From: an uncultured Collinsella sp.
Lineage (GTDB): Bacteria > Actinomycetota > Coriobacteriia > Coriobacteriales > Coriobacteriaceae
Assembly: GCA_958446785.1 (NCBI GenBank)
Contig: CAUCXP010000097.1
Span: 1 to 6,113, forward strand
Direction of reading: 5' to 3'
DNA length: 6,113 nucleotides
Part shown: positions 5,192 through 6,113 of the stretch, one piece after another
Position numbering within the stretch: position 1 is the first letter of the stretch
How the letters are laid out: each line of letters opens with the position of its first letter
The notes under the pieces: generated by a model
The model's input: the letters and a program-made list of their open reading frames with translations, nothing else
Told to the model about the DNA's origin: nothing
Databases searched by the model: none
Position numbers and translations under genes: made by a program

Positions 5192-6113
5192 ATGGCACAG
5201 GAATTCACTTTTACCGTTAACGGCGTCGAGCGCACGACGACCCAAAACAAACCGTTGCTGCGCTACCTGCGCGACGACCTGCACATTCACTCCGCCAAGG
5301 ACGGCTGCTCCGAGGGCGCGTGCGGTACCTGCACCATCCACGTGGACGGTGCGGCCGTCAAGGCGTGCGTGCTGACCACCGCCCTTGCCGCCGGCCGCAA
5401 CATCGTGACCGTCGAGGGCCTGCCCGAGGACGTGCGCGAGGCCTTTGTGTACGCCTTTGGCGCCGTGGGTGCCGTGCAGTGCGGTTTTTGCATCCCCGGC
5501 ATGGTCATGGCGGGTGCCGCGCTCATAGCCGAGGATCCCGAGCCCACCGAGGAGCAGATCAAGTACGCCATCCGCGGTAACGTCTGCCGCTGCACCGGCT
5601 ACAAGAAGATCATCGAGGGCATTTCGCTGGCAGCTGCGGTGCTCCGCGGCGAAAAGCAGATCGACGAGGACCTGGAGCGCGGCGACGACTACGGCGTGGG
5701 CAAGCGCGCCTTCCGTATCGACGTGCGCAAGAAGGTGCTCGGCGAGGGCAAGTATCCCGATGACATCGACGAGCTCGATCAGCCGGGTCTGACCTACGCC
5801 AGCGCCGTGCGCTCCAAGTATCCGCGCGCCCGCGTGCTCTCCATCGATACCTCCAAGGCCGAGGCCCTGCCCGGCGTGGTGGGGATCCTGCGCGCCGAGG
5901 ACGTGCCGGTCAACCAGGTCGGCCACCTTATCCAGGACTGGGACGTCATGATCGCCCAGGGCGATATCACCCGCTGCGTGGGTGACGCCATCGTGCTGGT
6001 GGTTGCCGAGGACGAGGCGACGCTCGAGAAGGCCAAGAAGCTCGTAAAGATCGATTACGAGCCGCTGAAGCCCGTGCGCAACATTGTCGAGGCCAGGGCT
6101 GCCGACGCCCCGC
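5192..6113 (+). CDS. xdh: Selenium-dependent xanthine dehydrogenase-like Mo hydroxylase, N-terminal part (runs off right edge)
   Basis: The frame from ATG 5192 is open to the right edge, giving 307 complete codons. Residues 1-75 are a plant-type [2Fe-2S] domain starting EFTFTVNG, with C39, C44, C47 and C59 in CSEGACGTC and downstream. Residues 80-150 are the helical second [2Fe-2S] domain, with CGFC at 97-100 and CRC at 132-134. After a short linker, from about residue 168, comes the start of the molybdopterin subunit: the VLGEGKYPDDI pattern (182-192) and the a/b hammerhead domain (AVRSKYPRARV, then KAEALPGVVGIL). Direct fusion of these parts without an FAD domain matches the selenium-dependent xanthine dehydrogenase family and E. 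coli XdhD, usually 850-960 residues. The family hydroxylates purines such as xanthine using a Mo cofactor with labile selenium (not selenocysteine). The catalytic Mo region lies beyond the window, so substrate cannot be judged. Electrons must leave via an external acceptor, plausibly the adjacent polyferredoxin, YgfK or an FAD subunit encoded outside. Confidence 0.9.
   Translation, partial: MAQEFTFTVNGVERTTTQNKPLLRYLRDDLHIHSAKDGCSEGACGTCTIHVDGAAVKACVLTTALAAGRNIVTVEGLPEDVREAFVYAFGAVGAVQCGFCIPGMVMAGAALIAEDPEPTEEQIKYAIRGNVCRCTGYKKIIEGISLAAAVLRGEKQIDEDLERGDDYGVGKRAFRIDVRKKVLGEGKYPDDIDELDQPGLTYASAVRSKYPRARVLSIDTSKAEALPGVVGILRAEDVPVNQVGHLIQDWDVMIAQGDITRCVGDAIVLVVAEDEATLEKAKKLVKIDYEPLKPVRNIVEARAADAP

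Noticed and set aside
4664..5926. A minus-strand open frame of about 420 codons opposite the polyferredoxin and Mo hydroxylase genes
   Set aside because: It is again in codon register with the plus-strand genes and spans two of them. The translation is low-complexity and alanine/glycine/histidine-rich, which is a codon-bias shadow.
5192..6113. Selenocysteine in the selenium-dependent hydroxylase
   Set aside because: No in-frame TGA occurs in the visible part. In this family selenium is a labile ligand of the Mo site rather than selenocysteine.
1..6113. CRISPR arrays, tRNA/rRNA genes, insertion sequences or attachment sites
   Set aside because: No spaced direct repeats, tRNA-like cloverleaf, transposase or terminal inverted repeats were seen. 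The only inverted repeats are the short hairpins described.

Overview
This GC-rich window carries four collinear plus-strand genes. The set looks like part of an anaerobic purine (urate/xanthine) catabolic locus of the type built around ssnA, ygfK and a selenium-dependent molybdenum hydroxylase. Strong G/C preference at third codon positions, the many Fe-S proteins expected to be oxygen-sensitive, and the gene set suggest an obligately anaerobic, high-GC gut bacterium. A Coriobacteriia lineage such as Collinsella is my best guess. That placement is an inference from style and gene content, not proven by anything in the window.

Layout. Bases 1-183 contain no convincing gene but hold a run of hairpins that may form a structured 5' leader. 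Bases 184-1539 encode SsnA, a metal-dependent amidohydrolase. Bases 1540-1688 are a non-coding spacer with a perfect 14-bp hairpin and three further potential stems. Bases 1689-4688 encode YgfK, a large flavin/Fe-S oxidoreductase with a DHODH-like FMN barrel, a GltD-like FAD/NAD(P)H module and a C-terminal two-cluster ferredoxin module. Bases 4700-5179 encode a small RnfB-like polyferredoxin with four [4Fe-4S] motifs. From 5192 to the right edge runs the first third or so of a molybdenum hydroxylase that fuses the 2x[2Fe-2S] subunit directly to the molybdopterin subunit, as in the selenium-dependent xanthine dehydrogenase family. The last three genes are only 11 and 12 bases apart and are almost certainly one transcript. 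ssnA may be co-transcribed or separated by the 1555-1590 hairpin.

How they may work together. The Mo hydroxylase would interconvert hydroxylated purines (for example xanthine and urate). It has no FAD domain between its Fe-S and Mo parts, so its electrons must pass to a partner, and the adjacent polyferredoxin and YgfK are natural candidates. YgfK contains the same modules as dihydropyrimidine dehydrogenase in a different order, which suggests reduction of a heterocyclic ring. SsnA would then hydrolyse a C-N bond of the reduced ring. This reduce-then-hydrolyse logic parallels reductive pyrimidine catabolism and fits reports, recalled from memory, linking these families to anaerobic purine breakdown in gut bacteria. 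The exact step assigned to each protein is inference.

The most unusual signals are the leader upstream of ssnA, where a hairpin loop next to the ribosome binding site is fully complementary to an upstream segment; the exact, ungapped 74-residue internal duplication of the polyferredoxin; and the FAD-less electron-transfer arrangement of the operon.
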